The position numbers and the translations under genes are program-made. From assembly GCA_022539475.1 (NCBI GenBank), contig VCMS01000110.1:62001-126000 (forward strand): 64,000 nt of DNA, read 5' to 3'. The notes beneath the pieces were generated by a model. That model made no database searches and was not told the origin of the DNA. It was given only the letters and a program-made list of their open reading frames with translations. Source of the DNA: Gracilaria domingensis (Eukaryota > Rhodophyta > Florideophyceae > Gracilariales > Gracilariaceae). Shown here in pieces: positions 22,884 to 33,262 of the stretch (position 1 is the first letter of the stretch; each line of letters starts with the position of its first letter).

Positions 22884-22972
22884 AGCGGCCATAGCTCAGT
22901 CGTTAACCACCTTCGTGTGCTCTTTGTGTGATCTGGGGGTCTTGGGTTCGAGCCCCAGCTCTGCTTTGCTCC
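22884..22972 (+). tRNA. tRNA-like pol III sequence (pseudo-tRNA or SINE head)
   Basis: An A-box-like TAGCTCAGTCG at 22892-22902 and a B box GGTTCGAGCCC at 22945-22955. The B box sits in a good T-arm: stem 942-946 with 954-958, 7-nt loop. The acceptor and D stems do not pair cleanly, and no convincing anticodon arm was drawn. It is therefore more likely a degenerate tRNA or a tRNA-derived SINE than a working tRNA gene. No long T-run follows directly. Confidence 0.35.
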
Positions 22973-23645
22973 CCTTTCGGTTCACTATAATATGGCACTT
23001 TTATTATCTTCTGAAGCTTTCTTGATTGCTATTGCTTTTAATCGCTTTGATAATGCTAGCGAAAGTCACAGAGCGAGCACGATAAAAGACGATTTATGAA
23101 CACTAGTAGTCCGTTTAGGCTCTTTTTTGCTCAATGAGCATGGCTTATAAACACCGCAATGATAGATTCTCTTCTTGGATAGGCCTGTATATGGTGCTCG
23201 GTTTATGCCGGTACGCATTGCGCTTATCGGGCGCGCTGCACTTTCCCTTCGCGCGGTGAAAGGAAAGGCAAGACTTCCTTTTTGTCCGTGGGATATGCGG
23301 TTGGAGAGGGACATGCGAGAGCAAATGAGAGTTTGCGTGGTGCGCACATAAGCTTCGCGCGTCTCTGCGTGTCGAGCGAAATCGATGACACATGTCACGG
23401 AAAGTGCACAAATCGTGACGGTTTGCGTGCACACAAAAAGCGCTTTTGTATTATGAGGAGATGCCCACTGGGGCTTGCGGGTAATTACTCGCACAATGAA
23501 TTTTAACGTACTTGCTGTTTGCATATCCAAGTATGATGGTCCATATATTAAAAAGGAAAACGTGCTGAAATTACTTGCGCTCGTTTGATGACAGTTATTT
23601 TGAAAACCTGCTTACAGTTTTCACAATTTGACTACAAGTGCTTTT
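22973..23645. other. no gene seen
   Basis: AT-rich to mixed sequence between the tRNA-like element and the Harbinger transposon. Open frames on the minus strand (about 23066-23530) overlap each other in two phases and lack protein-like composition. Confidence 0.4.
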
Positions 23646-23648
23646 AGT

Positions 23649-23664
23649 GGGAGCATCCTGAAAC
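23649..23664 (+). repeat. Harbinger left TIR
   Basis: GGGAGCATCCTGAAAC, identical to the reverse complement of 26586-26601. The adjoining A-rich stretch is partly similar at both ends. Confidence 0.9.
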
Positions 23665-24109
23665 CGCAAAAACGTATTTTGTTCGAGGCGCAAAGTCACG
23701 ATTTGAACGCCCAGCGTGACTTTGCGCTTGCGGTTGAGCCCAACTCGTTCAGCGTGCTCGCCCCGCTCACCCAGTTTTGCTGCCGTCGCAAACACGTTCT
23801 TTCTGAGCGCGTGCTCTCCCGATGTGAATACGACTGGGCTTCTCTGTCTGCGCGGCATCTTTTCATCGCGTTCGTTCCGCTGCCCCTTTCGTTCGGTGGG
23901 CCATCGTTTTGTGATGGATTCGGATCACCGTCTTCACCTCAACCGAAGCAAGATACTTGCGTGCCCGACAGCCAACACCCTCGAAGCCTAACGCAACGGG
24001 TACGATTTCCGCACTTCTTTCAACCTGCGAAAACGCTGAAGAATCATCTGACATCTATGCCTTCCCTGCCTCCATTGCCGTCTATCGATCTCTGCGTTTC
24101 ACGAACATC

Positions 24110-25183
24110 ATGGACCACGCTTCTTCTCCTCAGCAGACAGGTTCTCTGCAAGAAGAATTGAACCATGGTTTGCCTTCAGGTGCTCCGTCTTTCTCGGAAG
24201 CATCAAGGAGAGCACGACCTGCAATGGCCTCTGTGCCCTCTCTTCTAAACGATGATTTCGATGTGGATGAGATCGAGCCCGTTGAGACACAGCAGACTCT
24301 CGAAGACAATGCCTCCGCACCGCAACGCAGCCAACCAGAACCAGTTTCTACCACTGCCGGGCCAAGGTTCAGGGCATCTCTTGCACGCTTAAATCGCAAT
24401 CGCATCAACAATGGCAATGGCACAATCAGAAGTGTGCGAAGGCCTCCGATACAGCGTACGCAAAGAGGAGGCAGAGGTGGTCACGTCGTTCGTCAGCACC
24501 GCGGTTACGGGTTTTCAATCGAGGAGAACCTTAGCTTCCTCACTCTGATTGGGAACATCCTGCCCATGAGCCCTAACGAGTGGGATTTGGTGGCTGCGGA
24601 GCACGAAAAGAAGTATAGAGAGTACAAAAGAACACCGGAGTCGTTGCGCCGAAAGTTCAACAGCCTTCACCGTACGAAGATGCCCACGGGAGCGCCGAAT
24701 TGCCCGTCGGATGTAGCAAAGGCCAAGAAGGTGTACGAAGACCTTCGAACAGTGTGTGAGACAATGGACGGAACAGAAGATGTTAATATTCCAGAGATTA
24801 GCGGCGAGGATAGTACTACTCTCAATGCGGTGGCACTTGACGGTGGGCCTGGGTATAGCAACAACGTTGTGTTCAGCGCTTCAAATCGTTCTCATCCGCT
24901 CGTCGCTTTGCGAGGGAGACGAGCAGCTCAACGAAACAGTGACGACATGTTTCAAATGTATAATTTATCGGTAATGGAAGAGAGACGTCGACGTCAGGAA
25001 ATATGGGAGGAGCAGCAAAGGCAAGACGCGAGGCGTGAAGCGCCCGAGCTAAGGAGAGAAGAGAGAGAAGATCGCCGTTTTAATCGATTGATGGACATGA
25101 TGGTCTTTCATATGACAGGACAACGCCCTAATAGAATTAACGAGCCAACCCAACCTTTACCTTCTGCAAGTGGGATAGAGTAG
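24110..25183 (+). CDS. Harbinger Myb/SANT-like DNA-binding protein
   Basis: A 357-residue protein from ATG 24110. After a Ser/Pro/Gln-rich N-terminal region and a basic Gly/Arg stretch (about 24430-24510) comes a trihelix/Myb-like domain, roughly 24505-24770. It has the aromatic pattern FSIEENLSFL, a central W (NEWDLV), and then the Y-K-R-T...LRRKF helix. A Glu/Arg-rich coiled-coil C-terminus follows (about 24970-25110). In Harbinger elements such a second protein is needed for nuclear import of the transposase and for binding the ends. No lesion is seen. The upstream frame is open from 23957 but has no ATG. Confidence 0.85.
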   Translation: MDHASSPQQTGSLQEELNHGLPSGAPSFSEASRRARPAMASVPSLLNDDFDVDEIEPVETQQTLEDNASAPQRSQPEPVSTTAGPRFRASLARLNRNRINNGNGTIRSVRRPPIQRTQRGGRGGHVVRQHRGYGFSIEENLSFLTLIGNILPMSPNEWDLVAAEHEKKYREYKRTPESLRRKFNSLHRTKMPTGAPNCPSDVAKAKKVYEDLRTVCETMDGTEDVNIPEISGEDSTTLNAVALDGGPGYSNNVVFSASNRSHPLVALRGRRAAQRNSDDMFQMYNLSVMEERRRRQEIWEEQQRQDARREAPELRREEREDRRFNRLMDMMVFHMTGQRPNRINEPTQPLPSASGIE

Positions 25184-25194
25184 ACAACGCATCT

Positions 25195-26346
25195 TCATGT
25201 TGCACTCAATTGAGAGAACAGACTGGAAAGGTTCTCCACCAATGCCTCGGAGAACACAGTTCTAATTTGGTTAAGACCAACACGTCTGGTTCGAACGTTA
25301 AACAGCAGAACCAAGCTCTGCAGAAGTAAACCTCGTTCTCCCCTTTCCTCGAACCTCACTCTGTCTTTCACTCGAGGAAAAGCAGACTGAAAGGCAAGCA
25401 TACCCCACTCAGCGCTCTGACGCAATGATGTCGCCTGATCAGCCGCTAGAAAGCCTCTGCGCGTACCATCGCACGTATTGCTACTCTTCACTAAAAATTC
25501 ATGCCTAGACTGAGCAAACGCAACGTCAATAACGCACAGACATCCGTGTGCTTGAAAAGCGCCTTGTAGCGCCTGGTAAACTCCCGTTATCTCTGCAATA
25601 CAAGAGTCATCCATAGAACCGGGCGCATTCAGACCGCATGAGATGATTGTTCCACACGGTGAAAATACTAGAACATTTCTAACGTAATGGTCGTGGGTCC
25701 AACCGTTGTAGTACCGGTTTTGGATCGCATCGTCGCCACTTACTTGAAGCTTTACCTTCAAGCCATCTGCGAAACAGAAAACACTACGAAGCGCCGGATA
25801 AAATGATTCTATTTGTGCTTTGTATTTCTCAATCTCTTGCATCGAGGGCATGCAAACCCCACCAAGATTGTTCCTTCGTAAGATTCGAATGACAATTCGT
25901 CGTGCAAAGCGAATGAACAGAGACATGACGCTCGCCGTACAGCCAAAAATTAGCGAGAGGTTCGAGCTAGATCCTCTTGTTTGTGTGTGCGCCAAAAGTA
26001 AACCTAAAGCATTTTGGGAGTTCAACGATCTTGGGCGCCCAATAATGAAGACTATTTTGATCTTGATATATCCATCGTCGGTATATGGCGTTAAGCGGTC
26101 ATAGTATGGTTGGAAGAGTTGAAGAAGATAGTTGAATGCTGAATGATCCATTCTTGTGAGCGTTATTAAAGATTGGTTGCATCCAGAACGAAACAAGAAT
26201 TCAAGAGGAGAGGATGCTGGTTGAATTAACGCGCGACGAGAAATGCGACTTTGGCGGATTTGTCTGTCGTACGCGGAAAGGCCTCCGTAGAAGTCATCAT
26301 CATTGATGCTCATCATCAAAAACAAAACATGTTTAGGGGAGAGCAT
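25195..26346 (-). CDS. PIF/Harbinger DDE transposase
   Basis: A 383-residue transposase of the DDE_Tnp_4 (nuclease of HARBI1) type, start ATG 26346. The catalytic acids are visible: Asp194 in FADGLK, Asp246/247 in PGSMDDS, and Glu313 in SAEWGMLAFQ, the last motif being highly characteristic of Harbinger. A helical N-terminal region with a helix-turn-helix-like RPRSL..QNALGLLL segment (about residues 104-120) precedes the core. It cuts and pastes the element using the TIRs at 23649 and 26601. The frame is uninterrupted. Confidence 0.92.
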   Translation of the reverse strand: MLSPKHVLFLMMSINDDDFYGGLSAYDRQIRQSRISRRALIQPASSPLEFLFRSGCNQSLITLTRMDHSAFNYLLQLFQPYYDRLTPYTDDGYIKIKIVFIIGRPRSLNSQNALGLLLAHTQTRGSSSNLSLIFGCTASVMSLFIRFARRIVIRILRRNNLGGVCMPSMQEIEKYKAQIESFYPALRSVFCFADGLKVKLQVSGDDAIQNRYYNGWTHDHYVRNVLVFSPCGTIISCGLNAPGSMDDSCIAEITGVYQALQGAFQAHGCLCVIDVAFAQSRHEFLVKSSNTCDGTRRGFLAADQATSLRQSAEWGMLAFQSAFPRVKDRVRFEERGERGLLLQSLVLLFNVRTRRVGLNQIRTVFSEALVENLSSLFSQLSAT

Positions 26347-26585
26347 GATTAGAATAATGGCCCAGAAAGTGAGAGCTTGAGATAGATTGTCTTCTCCGCG
26401 ATAGGTTGGAAGAGCAATGTGATCGAGAAGATGAGGTATGTGGCAACGTCGAGATGAATAACAGACTGAGAAAAACTCTTAAAATGATTGTTTATTTGCG
26501 TTCAAGAATTGTGTTTTTGATGTTTCAGGAAGGCTTATGAATTGCAAATGCACAAACACACACAATGCAATTTTGTGCGTTTGGT

Positions 26586-26601
26586 GTTTCAGGATGCTCC
26601 C
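26586..26601 (-). repeat. Harbinger right TIR
   Basis: GTTTCAGGATGCTCCC, the perfect reverse complement of the left TIR, followed by the AGT target duplication at 26602-26604. Confidence 0.9.
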
Positions 26602-26604
26602 AGT

Positions 26605-29256
26605 ATTTTGGCTACCTTAAGCTTCTATTCACGATCATACAGTACTCTTTGTATGCTCGTGAATGCCTAAAAGATAGCGCAAAGTGTCCGTTGTCTTTAA
26701 ATGGAAGTCAATATATTGTTGCACTTCGTGAGTATTGACCTCTGCTATTTTGATAGTTGTTAGACATTTATGTGAGAAGTATGTAGATTAGCTAGATTTC
26801 TGTAATTGTTTTCTCGTTTCTTTTTTCGAACAGTTTGAGTAGGCGGTATATATCGCAAACACGCAATATATCGCGATCTTTCATCGCAGAAAGTAAATGA
26901 TACGCATAAACATATTGTGTAAAGACTTAAATAATCTATTCTACGTTATAATATCTTCTGTGTAAAGCATCAAATGCGCTTCAAAAGTCTTTAACGTCAA
27001 TGATATGGCCTCCTCAACTTTAGTAGTATTTGTAAGTTATCAACAAGATCTTCAAAGATCTTGAATGAGAGCCGAGAACTTACTGCGCGCTGGCATTCTA
27101 CTGTCAGTCTTGCCAAAATTGAAATTGGATCAATGGTGTGTGTTGCAGCAATGAAAATTCAAATGGAATGAATTCCATCCAATCTTTTGCCAATTTTTGT
27201 CTTGGGCTGGTACAGTTCTGAAAAGCAGAAACTTTTTAATTTATTAAAACCTTTTTCTATTTTTGTCCAACTTCTTCCATGCCCGCATCTCCCTGTCAAC
27301 ACTCGACAAAGAGGACACAAATCTTAAGCGAAACAACGTTGCTATTGTCCAAAGTTTCTCCCTAGATAGTCATCTGAACGCATCACAGACAAATGAAAGG
27401 CGAAAGATTGTCAGATGTCGTATCAGTACGCAAAGCACTTTTCATTCCCGGTGATTGGTGAGCGCATGAGTATTTTGTGATACACGCTGTCTCATTCTAG
27501 TAATGGTGCAAGGATCACCTTTAGCGAGTTTATTTCTATGGCATTGCCGATAGAATTGAAACTGCACTCGTGAATATCATGAAGTTAGTCCAAAACTAAA
27601 GAACATGACTCGCATTCTCATTCCACAATCTTGATTATACTCCCGCGATAGTTTACCAATTTATCTTGGCATGAGTATGAGTAGATAGAGTTCAACTCCG
27701 AGGTGTTCTGGACCAAAATTTCTGGTTCGAACGTTTCGTCACAGATGTGCATATTCCAGAACACAAGATTACCACATTCAATTCAGAACTATGATTTCAC
27801 GGTCTCAGCCGGGAACCTTCAAGATCTGAGCAGGATTGCTTGTATGAACGAAATCCTACTCTATCTTCTAATATGCATCTCTCATCTTGTTCAGGAAGGT
27901 GCGGGAAAATCGTGTTCTGTCAAGAAGAATCCTTGTAGTTGTCTAAATCATTCACAATACTCGGATATAGCACGACAAATTTCATTGTTGCATCGTTACA
28001 AGTATGCGTACATTAAAAAAATCACTCTATGTGACATATCTTTAATCTTATTTCAAAATTACAAATCTACACTGTCAGGCAGTAGTTGTCAGACTTTGAT
28101 GACGTGTGAAACGTACATTGTTGCTAGGATGTTGCATAAATCTTTTTTGTGAATCAGGTGTTAATTTTGCCAAGTTGACACTTTACCAAGTTGATATACG
28201 CACAAATATACACATCTACAGCATACTTACAAACACTGTATCTTTAACGTAGAGTGTTTGTTCGCCTTCAAAAGCTATTTACCAAATAAACAACATTAGA
28301 TTTTTAAGTATGACAAAGTTCACTAAAAATAGTTAGCGCTTAACAAAGTGACAAGCTTTATAACTTTGATAAGTGTGCTGAAAAAGGAACATATATGCCT
28401 TTTACAAGTAGAAACATTAGTAAAAACTACTTTGCTTTACAGTTCTTGAACGCAGCAGTCTAAACTAATTCTAATTCTCTTTCAATCGTGATGTGTCTTG
28501 CCAGAACAGACCTTACTACTACAAAGATATAGGGACTGATATATTTGTCAGAAAGTGTATATTCACATCGATGTGAACATGTCCATATGTTTCGGAGATA
28601 TTTGCGTCATAACGTCATGTACAGGCTAATTAACCTATTTGAGTACGGTATAGCTCTCTCTATTGGTTTGTCGAATGTCACGCAAATTGTCAAACAATAC
28701 CTAGGGTTTTTCTCTTAGTATGCACTAGAAAAGGCTTCCGGGTACCGCAATTAGCACAGGGTTTCTCCCTTTTCAGCGCGTATTCTAATTCTCTCATATA
28801 TTGTAATAATAAGCTTCTGCATGCTTTATTTATCTTTTTGCTGAATTTGACGTATTTCCCGCAGCTTCCAGTAGAAATTGTCCAGAAATTGTATGCCTTC
28901 TCAGAAAAGTCTAAACGAGGTTGTGAGTACAGGAGGCCAAACTCAGACAACTGGAGGTTGTGGAACTGATAATTCTGCGCTTGCATTAAAAAGTCGTTCA
29001 CCTCTTTCATAAATCGGAGGAAAAAACGTGAAGGAAGGTGAGGACGGCTCTGTCACGATTTAATGACAAAGCATGAAAGTCATATAATATTTGGATATGT
29101 CTAGGCAACTCTTTGACGATTGCAATCTTTCTCACATTTGTCTACAAATAAATGGCCGGACGTATTGCATTTATTTTCGAGATAGTCTTTGGCAACACTA
29201 TCCTCTACCTTTTGATTTCCTAGTGATAACTACCTCTTTTTCCCTCTTTAGCTAGA
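26605..29256. other. AT-rich spacer, no supported gene
   Basis: AT-rich DNA with many stops. Two longer frames exist (27703-28152 plus and 28690-29010 minus), but neither has protein-like features beyond length. Small palindromes occur, for example the pair CAAGATCTT/AAGATCTTG near 27044-27063. Confidence 0.45.
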
Positions 29257-30150
29257 ATGCCGTTTTGCACTTCAAGGCTGATTGACGATAGATATAGAGT
29301 CATCAGAAAGCTCAACTCCGGCGCACAAGGGACTGTATATCTCGTAAAGGATACTAGGGATGGTAACAAGAGGTATGCCGCGAAGGTATCTAGGGGAAGA
29401 AATTCTTTGCAGAGTGAGTACTGCAAGTACGAACTTCTGGGCAGCACGGTACGTTACAGGGAACACTTTCCAAGTATTTATTGCCATACAAGGCAAGGAA
29501 AGTACAGCGTGATGGTGATGACATTGTTCGACAAGTCCTTAGGTGATTTCAAAGCAGCTCGGGGGGGAAGACTCTCAATGCAATGTGTATTGAAGGTCGG
29601 AATCAATTTGATTAAGGTGATTCGGGAAATCCACTCGAAAGGAATCGTTCATCTTGATCTGAAGCCATCAAACATCATGACACAGACTTCGGGAGAACGG
29701 AAAAATAGGTTGCATGTTATAGACTTTGGGATGGCACGTTTGTATAGGTGTCTTCGAACAGGAAAACATATATCGAAAGGTCCTAGCCGCTATTTCAACG
29801 GAACGATTGTCTTTGCATCTCAACGAACGCATCGCTATAAGCAGGTTTCTCGTCGGGATGACATGGAGTCGTTAGCTTACCTTCTGGTTTATTTGGCGAC
29901 GGGGACACTGCCGTGGTACTTCTTATCAAGGTCAAATTCGGAAAGTGAAATCCGTGAAATGGGTGATATGAAGAGACGTATGCCCACAGAAGATATATGT
30001 GAGGGTACAGTGGGAATCAAGGAGTATTTGGCGATAGTACGCAGATTGTCGTTCACAGAAAGGCCAAGATACTCGGCTTTGATAGCCGGGCTGGAAGCTG
30101 CTTTGAGTGATATTGTCGGGGTTGGCACTCCAAAGTATGACTGGGAATAG
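29257..30150 (+). CDS. CK1-like serine/threonine protein kinase
   Basis: A 297-residue kinase with almost no tail. Visible motifs: glycine loop near residues 20-30 (NSGAQGTVYL), catalytic Lys43 in YAAKV, catalytic loop HLDLKPSN at 132-139, DFG at 156-158, and the CK1-type stretch after the activation loop (GTIVFAS, then SRRDDMESLAYLLVYLATGTLPW). The catalytic-loop Arg of HRD is Leu, so it is a non-RD kinase. Asp134, Lys136 and Asn139 are kept, so activity is plausible. The ATG at 29257 follows a pyrimidine tract ending TTTAG (29231-29250), which could be a splice acceptor in the 5' UTR. Substrate unknown. Confidence 0.88.
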   Translation: MPFCTSRLIDDRYRVIRKLNSGAQGTVYLVKDTRDGNKRYAAKVSRGRNSLQSEYCKYELLGSTVRYREHFPSIYCHTRQGKYSVMVMTLFDKSLGDFKAARGGRLSMQCVLKVGINLIKVIREIHSKGIVHLDLKPSNIMTQTSGERKNRLHVIDFGMARLYRCLRTGKHISKGPSRYFNGTIVFASQRTHRYKQVSRRDDMESLAYLLVYLATGTLPWYFLSRSNSESEIREMGDMKRRMPTEDICEGTVGIKEYLAIVRRLSFTERPRYSALIAGLEAALSDIVGVGTPKYDWE

Positions 30151-30234
30151 GACGACTTTATGAGTTAAAATGTAGATTTAGCAGGGAGATGCGGAAAAAG
30201 CCAATTCTTGCGCACTTTACAGTGAACGCTAAAT

Positions 30235-30285
30235 ATATCAGCGCTTTGAGAAGAAATCTTCTCAAACAAAAAGGGCGCTCAAAAT
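30235..30285 (+). repeat. hairpin repeat family, copy A
   Basis: TTTGAGAAGA / TCTTCTCAAA (30245-30254 and 30257-30266) form a 10-bp stem with a 2-nt loop, preceded by ATCAG and followed by an A/G run and GCGCTC. It shares this layout with 30655, 40645 and 41018. Confidence 0.5.
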
Positions 30286-30363
30286 GTCTTTTTTTGTTGA
30301 AAAAAGAAAACAAGAATCGAACTTTTTCATGTTTGAAAAATATGTGTTTTTAAGTTAGATAAG

Positions 30364-30402
30364 TAAACCGTGAATGTTGTGTTACAGAACATTCACGGTT
30401 TA
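30364..30402. terminator. perfect 15-bp stem-loop after the kinase gene
   Basis: TAAACCGTGAATGTT at 30364-30378 and its exact complement at 30388-30402, loop of 9 nt. It lies about 210 bp past the kinase stop. It could help form or stabilise the mRNA 3' end, or be a tiny foldback. The role is inferred only from position. Confidence 0.35.
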
Positions 30403-30654
30403 TGTAGTAGCTGCTGCATTTGCATGGTACCGTAGCAACTTCCAGAGAAAAACTCCTCATATCTTTGCGTGAAAGTGTACGAAGTTTTAATTCTGAAAAA
30501 TAAAGCCTTTGTAGTTTCTCGACAAACAGTAGAAAAAGAATCTACATTGCAAAAAAGCGGAAGAAAAATGTTGAAAGAAATGTCTTGGTTTACGTTTCTA
30601 AAATCTCAGACACTGTAGCGACGATACTGTAGAACGAATATACTGTCAAAAATA

Positions 30655-30712
30655 TTCAGTGCTTTGAGAAGCAAGCTTCTCCAGGAGAAAACCTCGCAAA
30701 GCTCCTTTGCCC
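30655..30712 (+). repeat. hairpin repeat family, copy B
   Basis: GAGAAGC at 30666-30672 and GCTTCTC at 30675-30681, preceded by a TTCAG motif and followed by CGCAAAGCTCC at 30695-30705. Confidence 0.5.
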
Positions 30713-31199
30713 AAAAATTTGATAGAGTATGCCTTAAGACGCAATAAAAACTAAATACGCTCACGTAGTCATTACTGTTTAAAGTTGATATGAAATTTAG
30801 TTTCAATTAGAATTTATTGATAAATAAATTATTTATGGTACCTAGCTTACAGAAGTGACATGAAACAATTTGCCATGGTGCATATTTGGATCGTTTCAAA
30901 TTTAAAATAGTTGAGTAGCTTTAGCTACACCTATCGAAACTGAAAAAAAAAATTGATTGGGGGTTCTTTCTGGCGATTTAAACTGACAGTCTTTTGAAAA
31001 TGGTGTCCCAAAGTTTAAAAGTTTTAATTTACTTTGTTCTTTGTTATGATGAAAAACTTTGTCTTGTTTGGTACCCAACTTTTGGCTGGTGATGACAAGA
31101 AATTTCAAAAGATGACGTAACAATAGATTCAGTTCAGCTTTAACCCGAAACTTGAGTACTGTTGAAGTTTTCTTTGGCTCAGGTCAAACAATTTTCAAG

Positions 31200-31844
31200 A
31201 TGTACTCTCTGAACGGAAGTTATGCAAGTTTTGACTTGTCAACATGGCTGCGTTCCTTGAGCGGAGAAGAAATGAGAACAATGCCATTTCGTCCGGAACT
31301 GATGGAGGATATTGCCCGCAATCAGCTCTTGAACGGGATACTAAACAACATAAGATTGAACTTGGGCTATAAGGCTCTGGACGGCAACTTGGTTCCGTGG
31401 TCTGCATATCAGCAGATCAATTCTGCACACCAAATTGCGGGTATGACGTTTTCGCACGGACATGACTGGAATGTTTCGCTAGAGACAATCAATATGGCGG
31501 TGGTACAAGAGCTTGGTCAACTGGATCTGATGCTCAACTCTTCTGGAAAGCCGTGGGTGTATACCAGGCCTTACACTTTCGAACACTTCGACGGGGCCAT
31601 GGCGCGGATGAAGAGACACCGCATTTCCCACGGACTTCTTGTGATTTTCGCAGTGATATTTACTGCTTTACACGTGGCCACGAACAGTTTCGTTACACAC
31701 TTCGATGACGTGGCTTATGTGGCAATGAGAGAACTAATTGGTCATGACTGCCTTGTCGGACCGCTCGCAGATGTGAGGACAGAAAATATGGAGTCGGATC
31801 TGAGGAACGACTGCGAGCGCCTAAACATGTCGAGAAATATATGA
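31200..31844 (+). CDS. hypothetical single-pass membrane protein, 214 aa
   Basis: First ATG at 31200, stop at 31844. The frame stays open a little upstream but without an ATG. The protein is mainly soluble-looking, with one hydrophobic segment of about 20 residues in the last third (GLLVIFAVIFTALHVA, about residues 145-160), so it probably spans a membrane once. There is no cleavable signal at the N-terminus. The family is not recognised. Lying in the island of intronless genes, it could be a host gene or the C-terminal remnant of a longer one. Confidence 0.5.
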   Translation: MYSLNGSYASFDLSTWLRSLSGEEMRTMPFRPELMEDIARNQLLNGILNNIRLNLGYKALDGNLVPWSAYQQINSAHQIAGMTFSHGHDWNVSLETINMAVVQELGQLDLMLNSSGKPWVYTRPYTFEHFDGAMARMKRHRISHGLLVIFAVIFTALHVATNSFVTHFDDVAYVAMRELIGHDCLVGPLADVRTENMESDLRNDCERLNMSRNI

Positions 31845-32174
31845 ACTTGCAACGTTTTTCATTGGACAAAATCATACTTTCGTAGAGTTTTTTGAAACTT
31901 TTTGGAGCTGTGGTGTTGCGGCCCACCACCTCGACTTCGCGCTGCTCGAAGATTCCTCGCCTGCATCTCACCAACACACTTCGACGTGGGCGGCATCCGC
32001 AGCTGCAAAGGACTGTGGCTGCGATAATTAAGACAATACGCACTTCCTTGCTCTGCTGAGCAAAGAGCGGGAAAGATTTATGACTCGTCGCAGACGCATA
32101 ACATGTTGTATCTATTTGACAAAGAACTACCTTCGATAAAGCGCCCTTCAAGACCTTATATCGACTTCGGCGAT

Positions 32175-33131
32175 TTACGGGTTGTTAACGTTATTGAAGT
32201 AATCACGGATAGCGTTAACCCACGGAGCCCAGTCATTAGTGAACCTACCGAATGCCGCATATGCGTTGAGCGCGATTTGTGCCCTAGTCCAGAACCCCAT
32301 CGCCAGTTCATCGATTATGGATTGTGCAGAATCCTTCAGTTCTGCAAGGGTATTATCGTCTTGCAAAAAGCCTTGCAGAGTGGCTCTGATAACTCTGACT
32401 GCACTGATCCACTTGTCTACGATCGTCCTCACAGCTCCTCTGTCGCCAGATGGTATAAGACCAATAAGTTCCCTCGCCTGAGTTATCAGTTGGCTCAAGG
32501 CCTCAACTGCTCTTTGAGCGTTATTTCTGGCAGCTTCGAGGGTGTTTGACACCAACACACTGCGGAGAGAAGCCAGCACTTGTCCCATCAACGAAATAAC
32601 AAACGCGACTTGATTCTGCACAGGATTCCTTTGGGGCCTGACAACTTCTCCAAGCTTTCCAGCGCTCTTCGCACTTACTATCGCGGAAGCTGTGTTATCG
32701 GCCAAAGCAGCAATCTTCACCGGAAGCTTCTCAAAAGCACTGCCGGAAGGTAATACCTTTGTGGGTGAGATCGTCTTCTGCCTATCCACGTGCTCAAAAG
32801 CTCCTCCTCCAAGGGAGGCATCGCCCGGAATAGCAACGCAAACTTTGAACCACTCCAGGGCGTTGTAACACTTCTTGCGTCTAGCCGGCCAGAATCCACC
32901 CCACACACAAACATTCGTCGAAGGAATTTTGATACACTCCTCTTGGCAATAATGGCAGTGGTTGAGTGCGCGCTGGTTTCCTCCATGACACCAGTATGCC
33001 TCATGCTCGCAGCATCGAGCTGCAGTCTGGCCATCTTTGTTGCATTCGCCCGGGCCCCAAGCACTGACACTCTGCGCCAACGTGAGAACCAGGGCAGCCA
33101 AAAGCACCGGCTTTAGAGAGAAGGAGACCAT
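32175..33131 (-). CDS. secreted cysteine-rich protein, 318 aa
   Basis: ATG 33131 is preferred because it is followed at once by a classic signal peptide (basic start, then VLLAALVLTLAQSVSA, cleavage near residue 20). The mature N-terminal domain, about residues 21-90, has many Cys (CC, C-x2-C and C-x3-C spacings) and several Trp, so it is a disulphide-rich extracellular module. The rest, about 120-318, is Ala/Leu/Val-rich and probably helical, with heptad-like spacing. The family is not recognised. A TATAAAAG box lies about 132 bp upstream on the same strand. Likely a cell-wall or extracellular protein. Confidence 0.75.
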   Translation of the reverse strand: MVSFSLKPVLLAALVLTLAQSVSAWGPGECNKDGQTAARCCEHEAYWCHGGNQRALNHCHYCQEECIKIPSTNVCVWGGFWPARRKKCYNALEWFKVCVAIPGDASLGGGAFEHVDRQKTISPTKVLPSGSAFEKLPVKIAALADNTASAIVSAKSAGKLGEVVRPQRNPVQNQVAFVISLMGQVLASLRSVLVSNTLEAARNNAQRAVEALSQLITQARELIGLIPSGDRGAVRTIVDKWISAVRVIRATLQGFLQDDNTLAELKDSAQSIIDELAMGFWTRAQIALNAYAAFGRFTNDWAPWVNAIRDYFNNVNNP

Positions 33132-33262
33132 GATTGGATACAGCAACACGTATATCTCTGTGGATTATGTAGTCGGGAAACAAAGCGAGATCAATCGGTG
33201 GAAATGGAGAACTGAGAGGATTGCTGGTAGAGGAGCCCGTTAGAATGCAAGGCTAGGCTTCC

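Larger units (their letters stand above)
23649..26601. mobile_element. complete PIF/Harbinger transposon, 2953 bp
   Basis: Perfect 16-bp terminal inverted repeats, GGGAGCATCCTGAAAC at 23649-23664 and its complement at 26586-26601. They are flanked by the 3-bp direct repeat AGT (23646-23648 and 26602-26604). A 3-bp duplication is the Harbinger signature. Inside are two convergent genes, a Myb/SANT-like protein on plus and a DDE transposase on minus, 11 bp apart. Both frames are uninterrupted and the ends are intact, so the copy may be autonomous. A second CCTGAAAC-type motif lies just inside the right end (about 26522-26529), a possible subterminal binding site. Confidence 0.9.

Noticed and set aside
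27703-28152. 149-codon frame in AT-rich spacer
   Set aside because: No domain, signal or composition beyond chance; neighbours are stop-rich.
28690-29010. 106-codon minus-strand frame before the kinase gene
   Set aside because: Contains one CxxC pair but no recognisable domain; could be chance, too weak to call.
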